Assembly: GCA_030445275.1 (NCBI GenBank)
Contig: JAUCSE010000041.1
Coordinates: 35,448-99,447 of the forward strand
Length of the DNA: 64,000 nucleotides
Direction of reading: 5' to 3'
From: Mucilaginibacter sp.
GTDB taxonomy: Bacteria; Bacteroidota; Bacteroidia; Sphingobacteriales; Sphingobacteriaceae
The notes under the pieces were generated by a model. It searched no databases. It was not told where the DNA came from and worked only from the letters and a program-made list of their open reading frames with translations. Made by a program: the position numbers and the translations under genes. Positions 63,962-64,000 of this stretch are shown here, piece after piece. Every line of letters starts with the position of its first letter. Position 1 is the first letter of the stretch.

Positions 63962-64000
63962 TTATTTTGTGGAGGTAGCTTGTTGTGAAAGATATGGGGC
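63962..64000 (-). other. possible 3' end of a minus-strand gene
   Basis: Minus-strand frame of 12 codons ending in TAA at 63962-63964, followed 7 bases on by the hairpin terminator. Too short to identify. If the sequence at 63876-63892 is an insertion-sequence end, this would be the transposase tail. Confidence 0.25.

Larger units (their letters stand above)
63537..64000. other. terminal gap with inverted repeats
   Basis: AT-rich; no complete gene. It contains a 16-bp perfect inverted repeat (63775-63790 with 63807-63822) and a terminator-like hairpin (63909-63955). The word gagggcactgaaaaagt at 63876-63892 resembles an insertion-sequence end, from memory only. Confidence 0.5.

Noticed and set aside
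1..64000. CRISPR arrays, rRNA or tRNA genes
   Set aside because: No evenly spaced direct repeats with unique spacers were seen. No cloverleaf or rRNA-like conserved stretches were noticed; a dedicated RNA scan was not possible.

Overview
The window reads as a chromosome segment of a Bacteroidota bacterium. The likeliest family is Sphingobacteriaceae, in the Mucilaginibacter/Pedobacter neighbourhood. This is inferred from the cytochrome oxidase cluster layout, DUF4252/DUF2807/OMP_b-brl_3-type proteins, C39-type exporters, GG-leader peptides, absence of strong Shine-Dalgarno sites, and dispersed intergenic palindromes. The exact genus cannot be fixed from the sequence alone. No rRNA, tRNA or CRISPR array was seen.

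Left arm (1-26.3 kb) is conserved chromosome. It opens with an aa3-type oxidase operon: the 3' end of ctaD, then ctaA, ctaB, two subunit III-like genes, subunit IV, an SCO protein, a DUF420/CtaM-like protein and a small membrane protein. These carry heme A synthesis, subunits and copper assembly together. Next come DUF983, DUF2461 and OmpA-type genes, a TPR protein, and a three-gene unit of an S9-peptidase-like lipoprotein that has lost its catalytic Ser and His plus a histidine kinase and an OmpR-type regulator. A minus-strand block follows: methyltransferase, UbiA-like protein, metallophosphoesterase, MoxR-type ATPase, VOC protein and VWA protein. The arm ends with a PfkB sugar kinase, a SnoaL-like protein, a JmjC-like cupin, a fasciclin protein and hemW.

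Middle (26.3-57.2 kb) is an accessory island that begins at a truncated tyrosine-recombinase remnant. Its core is a class I lanthipeptide locus. It has a GG-leader precursor with two Cys (41698-41850), two full-length LanB dehydratases (37631-40597 and 48667-51831), one zinc-site-intact LanC (47407-48564), one LanC homologue without zinc ligands (43229-44410), a C39-peptidase ABC exporter, an HlyD-like adaptor, and two stand-alone proteins resembling the LanB C-terminal domain. Interleaved are at least six glycosyltransferases, including a paralogous pair of exactly 369 residues, a two-domain methyltransferase, a LytS/LytTR two-component system and an ECF sigma/anti-sigma/OMP module. A second, Cys-free, Thr-rich 44-residue minigene (35604-35738, minus) lies between a strong hairpin and the LytS kinase gene. 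The simplest reading is a locus making one or two dehydrated, possibly glycosylated peptides. Glycosylation is inference.

Right arm (57.2-64 kb) starts with two decaying genes (an AraC-type regulator and an AlbA_2/Schlafen-type protein). It continues with a membrane-anchored LytTR regulator, a GT39-type membrane glycosyltransferase, a retropepsin-like aspartyl protease and an astacin/matrixin-like zinc protease lipoprotein. The last 460 bases hold hairpins and possibly the edge of a mobile element.

Throughout, intergenic gaps carry two kinds of repeats: REP-like palindromes sharing a common core, and long self-complementary hairpins built from a short word that differs in each gap.
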